A stretch of DNA of 64,000 bases from positions 36,133,501 to 36,197,500 of the forward strand of contig OX485805.1 in NCBI GenBank assembly GCA_950295325.1, read 5' to 3'. Position 1 is the stretch's first letter, and every line of letters starts with the position of its first letter. Source of the DNA: Polytrichum commune (taxonomy: Eukaryota > Streptophyta > Polytrichopsida > Polytrichales > Polytrichaceae). Below are positions 21,760 through 33,149 of the stretch, piece by piece. Made by a program: the position numbers and the translations under genes. Under the pieces are notes generated by a model. It was not told where the DNA came from. It saw only the letters and a list, made by a program, of their open reading frames with translations, and searched no databases.

Positions 21760-22200
21760 AGATAAACACTTTGTTGATATAAATAACTCAAGGTCATCAA
21801 TCACACACACGAGCCAAGGGCCGTGACCATGTAATTGTGAGGGTCTTTGATTCTCATCCAAAGGCCAATAAAGTAGTGTGTTTTGACAACAAGTATCCGA
21901 AAGAGAAGATAGAAGAAAAGTTGACCATGTGATCAGCGTAATTGGAATGCCCGTTCGACCCACCTTTGGCAAGTACCTGAAAATGCCATACCACTGACAC
22001 GGTCTGCTAAAATTTGTGTCATGCATACCTCTTGGAGGTGGGCTTGACGAAAAGTCTAGCAACTCATGAAACATTATTTATAGTTTGCCCATGTAGGAAT
22101 CCATGTACACTTTTCATTCATGATATTTCTTTGGGCACTTAGGCGTCCACCTTCTAGTGTGTAGTGAACTTGGACTGTATCGGCCTCTTTTTTTTTTTAA
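21760..22200. mobile_element. Degraded PIF/Harbinger-like MITE
   Basis: Shares internal blocks with the intact element that follows: GAGCCAAGGGCCGTGACCAT, CTCTTGGAGGTGGGCTTGAC and TGTAGTGAACTTGGAC. The termini are not recognisable. Confidence 0.45.
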
Positions 22201-22216
22201 TCAATGAGAGATCTTA

Positions 22217-22719
22217 GGGCCACTTCACACACGAGATTGAGAGCCCATGACCATTACACTTCAAGCACTCTCATTGGTGGAAAAGGCGGAGCTGGTCCAA
22301 GGTCACTTCACACTACGCTTGAGGGACAATGGAGTATGTGACTGCAAGATGGATGTGTAGTCTACGTGGATTCCTACATGGCATCGAATGCATCGTGTTT
22401 CATGGTCACTTTGACTATTCTCAAAAACCACCTCTTGGAGGTAGGCCTAACACAAAACCGGGAGACCATAGCACTCCGAACGTTCACAACCGTTGATTTA
22501 TTCTATTTTATCATGTGTGAAGACCCGCATGAATAGAAATTCATTGAAATAGCATTTGGTTGAAGGTCCGGTCTGGTCACATAGACTTCACACTACACTT
22601 GGAAGGTCCGTGACCACAGTACATGATTTTGGAGATGTCTTGGGACAGCCTTTGAACACTTTCTTTTGGGCTCTCACAATTTCATGGTCATGGCTCTTGG
22701 CTCGTGTGTGAAGTGACCC
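22217..22719. mobile_element. PIF/Harbinger-like MITE, TTA target
   Basis: GGGCCACTTCACACACGAG at the left end and its near-perfect inverse CTCGTGTGTGAAGTGACCC at the right end are flanked by TTA (22214-22216 and 22720-22722). The element is 503 bp and has no significant open frame. The copy at 62.84-63.35 kb is homologous in the opposite orientation. The 3-bp TTA duplication is the hallmark of PIF/Harbinger transposition. Confidence 0.85.
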
Positions 22720-22722
22720 TTA

Positions 22723-23237
22723 GAATGCAATGATCAAAGGCCTTCATTCTTGTGTGTGAAGTGGCCCAAAATATCAAAAAGACATTATTAAAAGATATTC
22801 TTAATAAACTACGGCCATTTGATATTTTGATTTTAAAATAAGGAGTGCCCTTGTAATTGGTGTACGTTCCTTATGAGATTCCTCCATCATCATCTTCTTC
22901 CCATGTCAACTCACGTGTTCTTCTAAGAGGCGTTTTATACAATATTTGCCTGAATTTGTGGAAGCTCGAAAGATGTGTGGTTTGGCCTTTCTGTAGGGAG
23001 TTTATTTAGGATATTGCAGTACTTTTAGGCTAGGATGTTCGCCAAGGTTCGAAGGATGAGAAGGAGAACACATTACCCATGAAATGTCAATTTAAAAACC
23101 TCTCATGAAAATATCAGAAAATATGTTGTAATTACTATACTTTGTTTCCAACACCTAGCCTCCCTACATGTTTGTGGCTAATTCAATTTTTGTATAAATT
23201 TACTATACTAATTGGGGGTCTCTGACCTTGATTTAAA
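22723..23237. other. Unassigned spacer
   Basis: AT-rich sequence with no convincing coding frame. It contains a short piece of PIF-like end sequence (GTGTGTGAAGTGGCCC, 22753-22768). Confidence 0.5.
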
Positions 23238-23252
23238 AGTTAACTTGGTTTT

Positions 23253-23388
23253 TTTTTTTTTTTGAGACAAAAGGCCGACAGGCCAGCGCCAAAGCACATG
23301 AGGCAGTTGACCACCTGGCAAGTTTTCCGTCAAGTAGAGAGGAGATTTCACAACCGGGATTCGAACCGCCAACCTCTTCCTTGAGATT
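23253..23388 (-). mobile_element. tRNA-derived SINE with 15-bp target-site duplication
   Basis: On the minus strand the sequence begins near the pol III B box GGTTCGAATCCC (23356-23367) and ends in a run of A (a T run at 23253-23263 on plus). The 15-base AGTTAACTTGGTTTT lies directly on both sides (23238-23252 and 23389-23403). An internal A box is not seen, so the copy is 5'-truncated. The target-site duplication shows LINE-mediated insertion. Confidence 0.85.
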
Positions 23389-23403
23389 AGTTAACTTGGT
23401 TTT

Positions 23404-24329
23404 AGTAGATGATCATTGGGCTTTACAAAAATAATAAGCTATTTCATTCTCTCCCTCAATAGTTGTTACGAAACCATACTTGTAGAAAGAAACTAGAGCT
23501 ATTAGTTCATGTCAAGTTGTCTATTGGGAAGGTGAAAATCTATTGAAGTATTTTATAGGATTACGGTTGATATTCCCTACCATAGGTGTTGTTAGTTCAT
23601 TCCAATTGGGTCCAACTAGACTAAATTGGGGGGCTATGATGTCGATTCAGGGATTGGTTAAGATAGAAAGAGAATTCTTTGGGCTATGCAATGGTTCTCT
23701 ATGTTTTGACAAAATTTTGTTCTAATATTTAGCCTAATTTGTTCACTTCTAGGTAAAAATATTAATATAAAATAACATTAGAGACCTAAATTTAGTTTAG
23801 TTAGGTCCAATTGGAATGGATTAGCCTTTGACTTACAAGGAGCTTGTTTTACCATAGATCTACCTTGGGTGGGTTTACATAGACACCACAAAAGCTCTCA
23901 TCTAGTAAAAGGAGAATTATTCAAGTATCATTGTGCACACAAAGTATGCATGGAATATGATACAAACTTCATTCCCCTAGTGTGTAAAATTTTTTAACAT
24001 GTTGACAATACTTTCACAATAGAAATAGGTGCACTGAAAGAGGGTAATAGTATTTGACAATGGTTTGTCTAATACGCCATGGGTTTATTGCTAATCATCT
24101 TGTACTAATCATGTGTTTCATATCCTAGGAGAAGTGGGCTAGTCAAAAATAGTAACCATTCAAGACCCACCTACCTTACATAGATGTCTTGTTCATTGAG
24201 TTAGGTCCACACCAATCGTATTGAGATAAAGGGGATCTCATTTAACCATATTCCCCTCGTGTTTGTGATTATTCATGCTCACTTAGATCCCACCATGCTA
24301 CCTATTTCATGGTCTTTGATCCTAATGCC
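23404..24329. other. Spacer with a partial TTAAGGTAGA repeat
   Basis: No coding exon recognised; the open frame at 23543-23725 has no family signature. Bases 24086-24175 carry the repeat blocks AATCATGTGTTTCATATCC and ACCCACCTACCTTA. Confidence 0.5.
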
Positions 24330-24597
24330 GGGAGAGAGGGAATCATTGTATACAAGGCGTACCTCCTCTCATCCATCCAACATAAGAGCTTGGCCTCTTC
24401 ATAGGTTTGTTGCTAATTCATCTCAAACGACCTCAAGTACACTCATTCGGGACCTGTGAAGCTAATTCCAATGTCAAATTTACAAAAAAAAAAAACCTAT
24501 GGGAAGCATAATACATTATTTCAAGGCTTTCATTTTGGATGAATCAGAGGTACACTCATATATGGTGATTCTCCCCCCCCCCCCCCCCTTCTCTCCC
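24330..24597. mobile_element. GGAGAGAGGG-family MITE with poly-C run
   Basis: Starts GGGAGAGAGGGAATCATTG, ends TTCTCTCCC, with inverse arms GTACCTCCTCTCATCCATCC and TGGATGAATCAGAGGTACAC. A run of 16 C (24573-24588) interrupts the right terminus. A target duplication is not clear here. Confidence 0.65.
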
Positions 24598-24835
24598 TAC
24601 TTTTAGGTATTGAATCAACTAAATAAAATTACTCTTTTAGGGTAAAGGATAGTTGACCATGTACTCACCTCTGCTACGATTGACTGGGACCATTGCGTAT
24701 GTTTGACCAATTTCATATGACGTTCAACTTCAAGTCCAAAGTTTCAAAAACAAAAATGAATGTCAACATGGACATCTACATTTCTCTTCTTAAATGTCAC
24801 CTCCATGACACATGCCTAGTACTACATGTCATTTC

Positions 24836-25069
24836 ATACCAGGGCCACACCAAAAACCCCAGCAGCTCCAGTCACCAAAAACATCAGCCCTACGTATTCT
24901 CCGGAAATACAGGGTTGGGATTTCAGTTGGCTGGAGCTACTGGAGTGGCTGGAAGAAGGGAGGTAGCCTGCAACCAGTAGCTCCAGCCAACTTAAATCCC
25001 AGCCCTATATTTCCGGAGAATACATAGGGCTGATGTTTTTGGCTGGGCCGCCCGGTGTGGCCTTGGTAT
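24836..25069. repeat. Long hairpin (about 105-bp arms)
   Basis: ATACCAGGGCCACACC at the left and GGTGTGGCCTTGGTAT at the right are inverse. Inside, CATCAGCCCTACGTATTCTC, CCGGAAATACAGGG and TTGGCTGGAGCTACTGG are mirrored almost perfectly. The loop is only about 25 bases. It is a foldback MITE by structure; a transcript would give a long near-perfect hairpin of the kind that Dicer-like enzymes process. Confidence 0.85.
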
Positions 25070-25122
25070 CACCTTCTAACATGTCAACTAACGTGTGGTT
25101 TTGCCTTTCACAAGTCACACTA

Positions 25123-25836
25123 CAATCCACCCTCTATAAATGTCACACCTATAAGTGTTAACCCTCTCTAAATGTTAACTTTCTTCTACTCCCCACATAT
25201 TGCACACTATAAATGTTAAACGTGTTAACTGTTAACAAAATGGTACTCCCTTCTTTGTAAATTTGACTCTATAAATGTTAACGAATGAAATGTGCACAAG
25301 AGTATGTGCAATACGAATTAGACTTTGATTTGAACAATCCATATGAGGTCACCGAAGAGGATGTATGGGATGTTTTAGGCTCTATTGGTGGGACTTCTAA
25401 TGTCTCAGATGATGATTGTGAGGGAGAGGAGTGTGAGGTGGAACCCATTCCATCTTATAGTGACTTGCAATCTAGTTTTGGTACCATTAGAAGGTACATG
25501 GAATCACGTTCATGTGATGTGTCCAAGTATGTGGGTTTGTTGGTGCATATTGAGAAATATTTGCAAGTTGTGCATGCAGATGAATCTAACCAAAGAACCA
25601 TTGATTCATACTTCACCCGTGATTTGTAAACTTGATATTGAATAAAGTTTTGATTGGGTTTGCAATTTTATGAATGGTATTCTCTCACAAGAACTCTTCA
25701 CAATTGCTTATATTTATAAATGTTAAGATTTGTATATTGCTCAAAAAAGTAATTTTATAATTGTTAACTGTTAACACCTCTATAAATGTTAACTGTGATC
25801 CACTCCCGAGGGTTAACATTTATAGAGGGTAGACTG
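25123..25836 (+). mobile_element. Pogo/Tigger-like deletion derivative, copy 2
   Basis: Ends CAATCCACCCTCTATAAATG and inverse TATAGAGGGTAGACTG, with TA on both sides (25121-25122 and 25837-25838). 714 bp, about 95% like copy 1 by eye, and retaining about 110 bp more of the transposase-like frame. Repeated ATAAATGTTAAC subterminal motifs could be transposase binding sites. Confidence 0.85.
25285..25629 (+). pseudogene. Transposase C-terminal fragment, pogo copy 2
   Basis: A 114-codon frame: YELDFDLNNPYEVTEEDVWD, an acidic stretch (SDDDCEGEECEVE), then SFGTIRRYMES and the end RTIDSYFTRDL. The layout resembles the C-terminal tail of Tigger/pogo transposases. The methionine at the start is fortuitous, since the catalytic domain is absent. 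It has no independent function that I can infer. Confidence 0.6.
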
Positions 25837-25838
25837 TA

Positions 25839-27945
25839 CATGTCAAATCCTAAATTGTGCATGTCAATTGAAATGCATTTTTACTTTATTTTTGGGGTAC
25901 AAGTTGTTGCGTGTCAAATGTGAAAAAAAACTTGCAAAACTTTGATTGGTTGGACACTAGCACAACCAGGCCTGGTCTGATTGGTTGTAGCTGGATTGAG
26001 CCATGAGATATTTTACGTGGGTCCCACCAATACACGTGGCATGACGGCATGCTGGGGGTAGAAGGAAATGGCCATGCACACGTGGGAGGCAACCCTAGAA
26101 TATAGCTGACATGGCATGGCGTTGGGGGTGGGGGTTGGGGGGGGTCTTGGTCAGCTGGAATTAAGGAGCCCTTTTGGACCTCGCCACCTTAACAAATAAT
26201 TCAACAAAATTTAGGAAACGTTTTTGCATGGCGAAGTCGAGTTGTTTAAGTTCATGGCCACGGTCCCTTTTTCTTAGGGGGTTAGTTATGCATGAGTGTT
26301 GTAGTAGTACCTCCTCCATGAAGTCGGTGTAGGGAGGGGGGGGGGGGGGGGGCGCTTTAATATGCTAGTAATTTGGCATCATTTGGGGTTTATCAAAAGG
26401 AATCACACAATTGAATCAATCTCTCTTTAAGACTCAATGATGAGGCCACCGCAAATTTGACTCCATTTATTGTGGCCATGAGCAATTTCATACATACGTT
26501 ACGTGATTCCACTAACGTAGATGGGTCTTAAATGGTTACTTCTCGCGAGTATACCAATTTCTCATAGGCTATGAAATCATAGCCATAATTAGTAAGCAAT
26601 AGTTAGCGATTCCAAATTGAGGCTGTAGTCATTATCCTCGTGGTTTTGGGAGGTCGTATGAGCATTTTTATATATTATCATCATAGTGAAGATTCTGATG
26701 CGTATTGAGTAATCAGGTGGGTTTGAGTTGTGTTTGAACTAAGGTAAGCACGCCTAATTCGGTTACGTACTCATCTTCAACATAATCATGTCTTTGGGTG
26801 GTGTGCAGTCGGTTGTGTGTGTATCTAAGAACATACACCAAAAGCACACGTGTTTAAAGAGTTTGGACTCCCTGACCGTGTTGACTATTCAGCCTATAGT
26901 GGTTATTGTATGTTGGGAACATGGCCTATTCCCTTTTAAACATGTGTTTTTGGTATATGTTCTTGGAGTCACACCTAACCACATACCACTCAAAAAAAAT
27001 TAGGTGTATGATTTTAGATATACACTTGAATGACGCACATCTACCTCACATTGATATTTGCAATTATGTTGACCTTGCCAAGAGGTTGTTTCTTTACATT
27101 GGGTCAAAATAAGATCACAAAATTTTATAGCATTGTTTATTGCATTCTATAGTAGCCATCCCTAAAAGGTTATCATGAATGCGTCATGGTCGAGCGCTAC
27201 CCCTTGCCTAGAAGGCTCCAAGGCCCAACAAAATAAGCTCATTTATGTTGCCACTATGGTAACAAGTATCAAAGAATGTCGATAAATGTGTGCAAGTCTA
27301 CCTAATCACACATATCAAGGCGCACATGACATGTAGTTTCGTGTAATCAACACTATTCATCACCAACAACCACATTAATTGTCTTGCGTCATTGGGTGCC
27401 AACTAATGGACCCGATCACACCAAACTTCCCATCTAGTTCCAGTCGTGAAATTGTTGGGGATTATGTTTAGAAATAGATGTTGGTCCACCACTTTTCACA
27501 TTACTACAGTCGGAGATGCCTATGGATGGTGTCTGAACTAGCCGGTGTGATCAGCCCCTCATGGTGTTGCATGACAAGTCATGAAGATCACTCTAATTTA
27601 CTTGGCACACCAATTTTATAACCAATTCAGATCATATAGGTGTTTATGTGTAGCCATGGCCTTCCTACTACATGGAGGAACATGATTGTCTTTCACACTA
27701 TTAAACTAATTTGTGGTCTCTGGCTCTTTAGTTTGGAGCCCAACCAAATGTATAATGTTCATGAGGTGAAAATGCAATTGGTTTTCTTACAACAAGATTT
27801 TTTCAATCGATCCAACTCCAAGATCAACATCAAAATCCAAACTTAGTTCAATGGGACCCAATTGAGATGAATTAACCACAAGTTGATAGGAAGACAAGTA
27901 GCAAGATATCCATGCCGGCATTCCTTCAAGTGTTGAGTATAGCTA
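25839..27945. other. Spacer with fragments of dispersed repeats
   Basis: No coding exon recognised. A run of 17 G lies at 26336-26352. TTAAGGTAGA-family fragments occupy 26505-26800 (GTAGATGGGTCTTAAATGG onward) and 26930-27040 (CACACCTAACCACATACC). Short open frames at 26788-27112 lie within these fragments. Confidence 0.5.
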
Positions 27946-28166
27946 CACCATTTATGGTATTTAGTATCACTTACTATTTGGAATTATGCAATGTTGTAAC
28001 CATTTACTATAGATCTTAGTTCTTACCAACAAAGGTCAAATTGTTTGTTCGGACATCATAGAACATTAATACATTCTTTACTTTGGTAAAAACTTACACA
28101 TACTGTAAAAAGTTATAGTATTGTGTAGTTCCAAATAGTAAGTGACACTAAATACCAGAAACAGTG
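27946..28166. mobile_element. ATTTAGTGTCAC-family MITE, TA target
   Basis: Left end CACCATTTATGGTATTTAG, continuing CACTTACTATTTGGAATTA; the right end is the inverse, ending CAGAAACAGTG. Arms are about 45 bp. TA flanks both ends (27944-27945 and 28167-28168). The element is 221 bp and non-coding, and the best copy for defining the family. Confidence 0.85.
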
Positions 28167-28169
28167 TAC

Positions 28170-29036
28170 TAGGTCTAGATTGATGATGTTCCAAATGTTT
28201 ATCGTTAGCATTTGACAAAGATCCAACGCACCAAAGTGTGGATGTTTTTAATGATTGTATGCAAAAGTTATAAAGGATCAAAGTTTTATTGGTAGACGAC
28301 TCTAAACCATCAGGGTGGCTTGACATTAAGAGGGTGGACATCCTCAAAATCAATATGTACTCATAGTGCAAGATTTTGGAATATTGGTTTTGGAGGAGAC
28401 AATGATTTTAGCTTGCTCTACCCTAATGCACTTTCCAAGCTACAATTGCACAACGTTGAACAATCGTGACTACATAAATAATAGGCATTATTATAGTTAT
28501 AACATGAGGTACGACAAGCTTACTACTATGATTCAAGTGGGCCATACTTATCTTGTTTGATATCATCATGATGAATGCGTTGGTGGGTAGTAGTGAAGTT
28601 GGTGGGATAAAACCATAAACTACGATGCTTACATGTAGCAATTATTAAGGTCAAGATACAACTATGCCAACAATATTCAATTACATATTTAATTTGGCAT
28701 TAAAATCGATATACCGTGTTGATTAGAGCCGCCCCATGGCTCGTCATGCAGTAGCATGTGTCCTATGTCACCCTCTCTGGTTGTCATCCAATGATTAAAA
28801 GATCAATTACATGAATCAATGATGAATAGTGTGGGCCAGACTAATAAAAAGTGTAGTGTAGTTCCCTATTGGAATAATGGATATTTTTAATGAAAGATGA
28901 CGTAATCATGTGACATGTAAGTGACACTTGGAAGATGTGGGAAGTTCTATAAGTGGCACCCATGTGCTTATATTTGGTGACCCGCACTATTTGCTCTCAA
29001 TTCCACACCATTTCCTAGTCTAAGGCGACTACCATA
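28170..29036. other. Unassigned spacer
   Basis: AT-rich sequence with no recognisable coding or RNA gene; short open frames on both strands lack family signatures. Confidence 0.5.
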
Positions 29037-29037
29037 A

Positions 29038-29605
29038 GCTGATAGCAAGTTGGGCAAAAAATAATTCAAAATAATCGAGCCTAATGTTTTGGAAATTATT
29101 GGGCTAGATGGCCTAAATGAAAGGAAAGATCATCATCAAAATGCCTAAATTTAAAAAAACTCTCCAATCTTCCCAAGGCAATCTCTCTCGACTTGGACAT
29201 TCAAAACTTCAATATCACTTTCAACGCTCAATAGTCTTTCATCCTTGTCAATGGGATGGAACATATGACAATTTGCCTCTGGCTCTTCGCGATGCTTGCA
29301 AATTCTCAAACAACCTCTACCACACATAAGCACAAAACAACGTGAAATGTTATTCACAACCTTAATTAGCACACTAAGACAACTCAACCTAAACCTCAAG
29401 GCTAATATTGTGTACTTGGCCGCCATGAATGAATAAAAAATAAGTCACAGTTCATGAATGTGTATGTAGTATATGCTATGTGCCTAAATGAATAATATGT
29501 ATATACATATTGGCCTAATTTTTCATAAATTTGTTTACAAACCGCCTAAGCCTTTTTTTGAAATTAAATTAGTTATTAGGCAAGATGTGCCCAACTTGCT
29601 ATCAG
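29038..29605. mobile_element. GATAGCAAGTTGGGC-ended element, probable hAT type
   Basis: GCTGATAGCAAGTTGGGCA at the left and TGCCCAACTTGCTATCAGC at the right are perfect 19-base inverses. Flanks CTACCATA and CTACAATA match at 7 of 8 positions, consistent with an 8-bp target duplication. The roughly 570-bp interior has only short frames. Confidence 0.7.
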
Positions 29606-29694
29606 CCTACAATACTAGTAGTGACATGCTTCTCCCACAACTACATCATTGATTTTGAAAAATGTGCACCACACTATTTTGAAGCATCCGCATT

Positions 29695-31950
29695 TTGAAG
29701 TTAATGTGGACCACGTGTATTAATAACCCGACTGATTTTTGCTTAAAGTTAATGGTGCGTACCATGCAAACATCTTGGTGCTCATACCTTATGTTTGTAA
29801 ACACATGCATTAACCATGCACCCCAGGAACTACTAGCCACAACCACACTCTCTATCATCATAGTGCCCTTGGTCGGTGTGATGCCCCACAAGACAAGGAT
29901 GTTGTCGTCAGGGGAGGAAATTGTTCAAATTGTCTTGCCAACGGCAATAAAATGGGAAAAGATTTTGACAGACATCAACGAAGTGGGCAAAAAAAGAGAT
30001 GGGGTCCCATTTCTTTGTCCAGGTTGAATGTGCTAAAAAACCAATAGTTTACGAAATACATTTTGAGGAGACCCGGGGACAAGTTTGCTAGGTGCACAAC
30101 TTGTGAAAAGTGTAAAGGTCTTCGAGACGCGCATCTTATAGGCACTGAATCATGTCCTAAACACTAGAAAAACAAACGTTGAGCTTGGGAACAACCAGGA
30201 GGTGCACCGTCAAGATTACTATAAGAATTATGCAATATCTATACTGAGGCCTAGGAAGTTCTCATAGTCATCCATGACAAGATGGACCATGCCAAGATTG
30301 CATGCCTTTGTTATGCACGTAAAGTAAAGGCCACAAACAGTCTATTCAAGCTTCTTGTCACTATCACAGGTTCGCAAAACCTCCCACATATTGGTAGTTT
30401 ACAAGATTTGAGATGCGCATTGCGTGTGTATGCCAAATCTCCAATGAAATCCATCCATCTTGTTTTGATGTCCAAATTTTATTTTTCACACACATTTTGT
30501 TATTGCATGTATGATCGAAACATGGCCATGTGGATGTTAAATATGCTCATTATGGCTTGGATTTACCCTAATGATGCCAACCATACTATCGGTTTATTTG
30601 TAAAACTCCTTTGCAATCTTGAGAAGCCACCAATGCACTCACCTCGTGCATTTTATAAAGATTTTGGAATGACCTTATTAATTGTTGGAACCCCTTATTA
30701 TACCCATCTTTGCAAAAAACTTGCCTCCAACTTTCCACATGCAACTTGATCATGTATTAAATACAACAAGTGTCCTTATGTGTGTGTGTGTGTGTGTGTG
30801 TTTTTGTTGGTGTCTTTGCTTATAGCTAAAGGCATTTTTTAGAAGGCATTTGTGTCTTTTTTTATCATGGGCCCCACACACAACAACATTGATGTGTGAA
30901 TTGATCGTTGGAGCATGAAGTTGCATGAAAAAAAAATTCCTACCATTCCACTTCTCATAAAATCGTACATAGATTTCAACAATGTGAATTGCCAGTAATT
31001 CCACACATGAGAGAAGAAATACTAGATTTCAAGGCCTTCATCAAGCCTAACATGCTAGAAAGGGTGGACCGCCAAGTCAAATATACCAAAGCTTAATAAT
31101 TCACTTTTATGTGTTGGATGATGGTGTCCCTGACATGCAATTTAAGCTTTTGTGCACATCACCTAATCAAACCCCGGAGGACGGTATACTTGTGTGGTGT
31201 CAAGATTGTGATGGCAAATGTATGTTGCCTAATGGGGAGCCCAAACCTTGCACACTAGATCCCATGAGGAATAGACTGGAATCATTAAAGGTATCTCCTG
31301 ATTCACTGAAGAGTGGAAAGAATTGTATGAGGACATTACTAGACATGTTCGGGACACCCATGAACCATTGATAGCATATTAAGATCACATTCGATCAACC
31401 TTGCTGGCACTCAAAGTCAATACCCGTTCGTCTTTGACACAAGGATTTTGGCCTCAAAGTCGGGTGACAATTGTGGAGTTTGACGCCATGTTCTTCAGCA
31501 ATGAAGATGTCCGTGAGGAATTCACAGTGGATGAACATTATGTTGGCCATGCTTGCAATCGTCCAGCTCCATCTTTTTGTGTGGTTGTAGATTGCTATGA
31601 AGGTTATATGGTCCTCGTATGTGCATGAGATGAGGAGCACCCCAAACCAATTTGGTTGATGAAAGCATTGCTATCCCTCAATTTTGTTCCAATTAGCCCC
31701 AATTTTCGCCAAAATGAGCTAGAATACTTCCATCCCAGTACCAAAGACCAAAATGTGCTCTACACCTATTTAGATTCAGACACCAAAAAGGGTTTCAAGT
31801 GGACAATCAACTTGGCATATGGGCCAGTTTGGAGAAGCACAAATACCATGCTTTGTGCTTGGAAGCCTCGTAAGGGCTCCAAATCAGAGACAATGACTAT
31901 CCCCCCAAAAATATAGAATTTGCCAAAGACAACTTGACACGTATTGCAGT
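29695..31950 (+). pseudogene. Decayed transposase-like gene
   Basis: Broken frames on the plus strand can be read in order: 29860-30027 (IVLPTAIKWEKILTDINE), about 30080-30150 (a Cys-x2-Cys motif, RCTTCEKCKGLRDAHL), 30200-30740 (RQDYYKNYAISILRPRKFS, then VIHDKMDHAKIACLCYARK and NDANHTIGLFVKLLCNLEKP), and 31111-31910 (GILVWCQDCDGKCMLPNGEP, REEFTVDEHYVGHAC, FKWTINLAYGPVWRS). Stops and frameshifts separate them. The H-D-K-M-D-H-x-K block resembles a large plant family of uncharacterised transposon proteins; I infer but cannot prove a DDE transposase. No terminal repeats were located. Confidence 0.55.
30780..30800 (+). repeat. (GT)n microsatellite
   Basis: About 10 uninterrupted GT dinucleotides within the decayed element. 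Confidence 0.9.
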
Positions 31951-32237
31951 TGCAAAAAATGATGCTAAAAATGAAAATAAAGATGAAGATGGAGACAAGC
32001 CCAAATAACGTAGTCAAGGTTATTGGTAAAGATAGACATATTTGATAGACTTATTTGATAGACTTGTTCTTTTCAATGTTATATATAGGTTTGGGATGTG
32101 TCATCCAAATCAATAAAGCCAAGCTTATTTTTGGATTCAATAATTTGTTTTGGCACAAATCCAACAAGATAGTTTTGCGCCATGGAAATTTTGCATGTAG
32201 TTTATGCTTTCTTATGATTTAAAGATTTACTACATTT

Positions 32238-32239
<2 letters not shown>

Positions 32240-32278
<39 letters not shown>
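32240..32278 (+). repeat. (TA)n microsatellite
   Basis: About 19 TA units in an AT-rich spacer (31,951-32,530) that otherwise shows no feature. Confidence 0.9.
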
Positions 32279-32279
<1 letters not shown>

Positions 32280-32535
32280 TCTTCATGTAGGAATATGCAT
32301 AACGTTATGTTCCCGATGTTCCAGATGCTCACAAAATGGGCATCCCAAATTATGCGTAGAATTTGTTTTGAGACTTTCTAAAGTTTCCGGTTAACAAATA
32401 TAGTGTGTTTTTAGTTTTTCCCCCCCTAAAGTAGGTACAATGGACATGGAAAAAAAGTTGTTACATTAATGTCAAAGTATGGATGCATATGGGATTTGAC
32501 ATGTTTAAAAAGGTCATTCCAGGCCTTGTAGTGGG

Positions 32536-33143
32536 GTGCAAGCACGGTAAAGTGGACCCAAAAAGTGCTCTAGTGTACTAAAACCATAATGTTATTGGTC
32601 AAAGGCCTAAAAGTAGTAGCAAAGCGTTATTTGGATTGGAATTCTTTTTATGATGACCTTTATTGTTGTGTTAAATACTCAAATGTAGAATATCAAGTTG
32701 AGATCTTCAATACTTAACATCAAAAGTGATGCTCAAAAGCAAATGGTTGAATTTGGTTTTGGATGTAGATTTCATGACCTTACCTATTTTGAAGTTGGAA
32801 TTTTTTTATTCCTTGAATTCATTATTCACTTGAGGGCATCATCACAAAACTTTGTAGGAAACCATCAATTTAATGTAATTTAATCATATTAAAAAATTCA
32901 AACAATCACTTATTCAATATCACCTACTTGCACACCACTTGCACCATCTTCTAAAATATGTAGTTTTTTCTTGGAATTCTTTTTGTCATCATAAATTATT
33001 TGGCTTTGTTTATCAATATGTTTTTTTCTAAATTTCTAAATTTTTTTTTCTTCACAAAATTCAAAGTTAGTACATAAAATTAAATCACTTTCACTTAACA
33101 CTAGGCAGGGATCAGGAGTTGTCCACTTTACCGTGCTTGCACC
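32536..33143. mobile_element. GTGCAAGCACGGTAAAG-ended element
   Basis: GTGCAAGCACGGTAAAGTGG at the left is matched by its exact inverse CCACTTTACCGTGCTTGCAC at the right, about 610 bp apart. Flanks TAGTGGG and TAGTGTG are similar, suggesting an old short target duplication. The interior is very AT-rich and non-coding. Confidence 0.7.
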
Positions 33144-33149
33144 TAGTGT

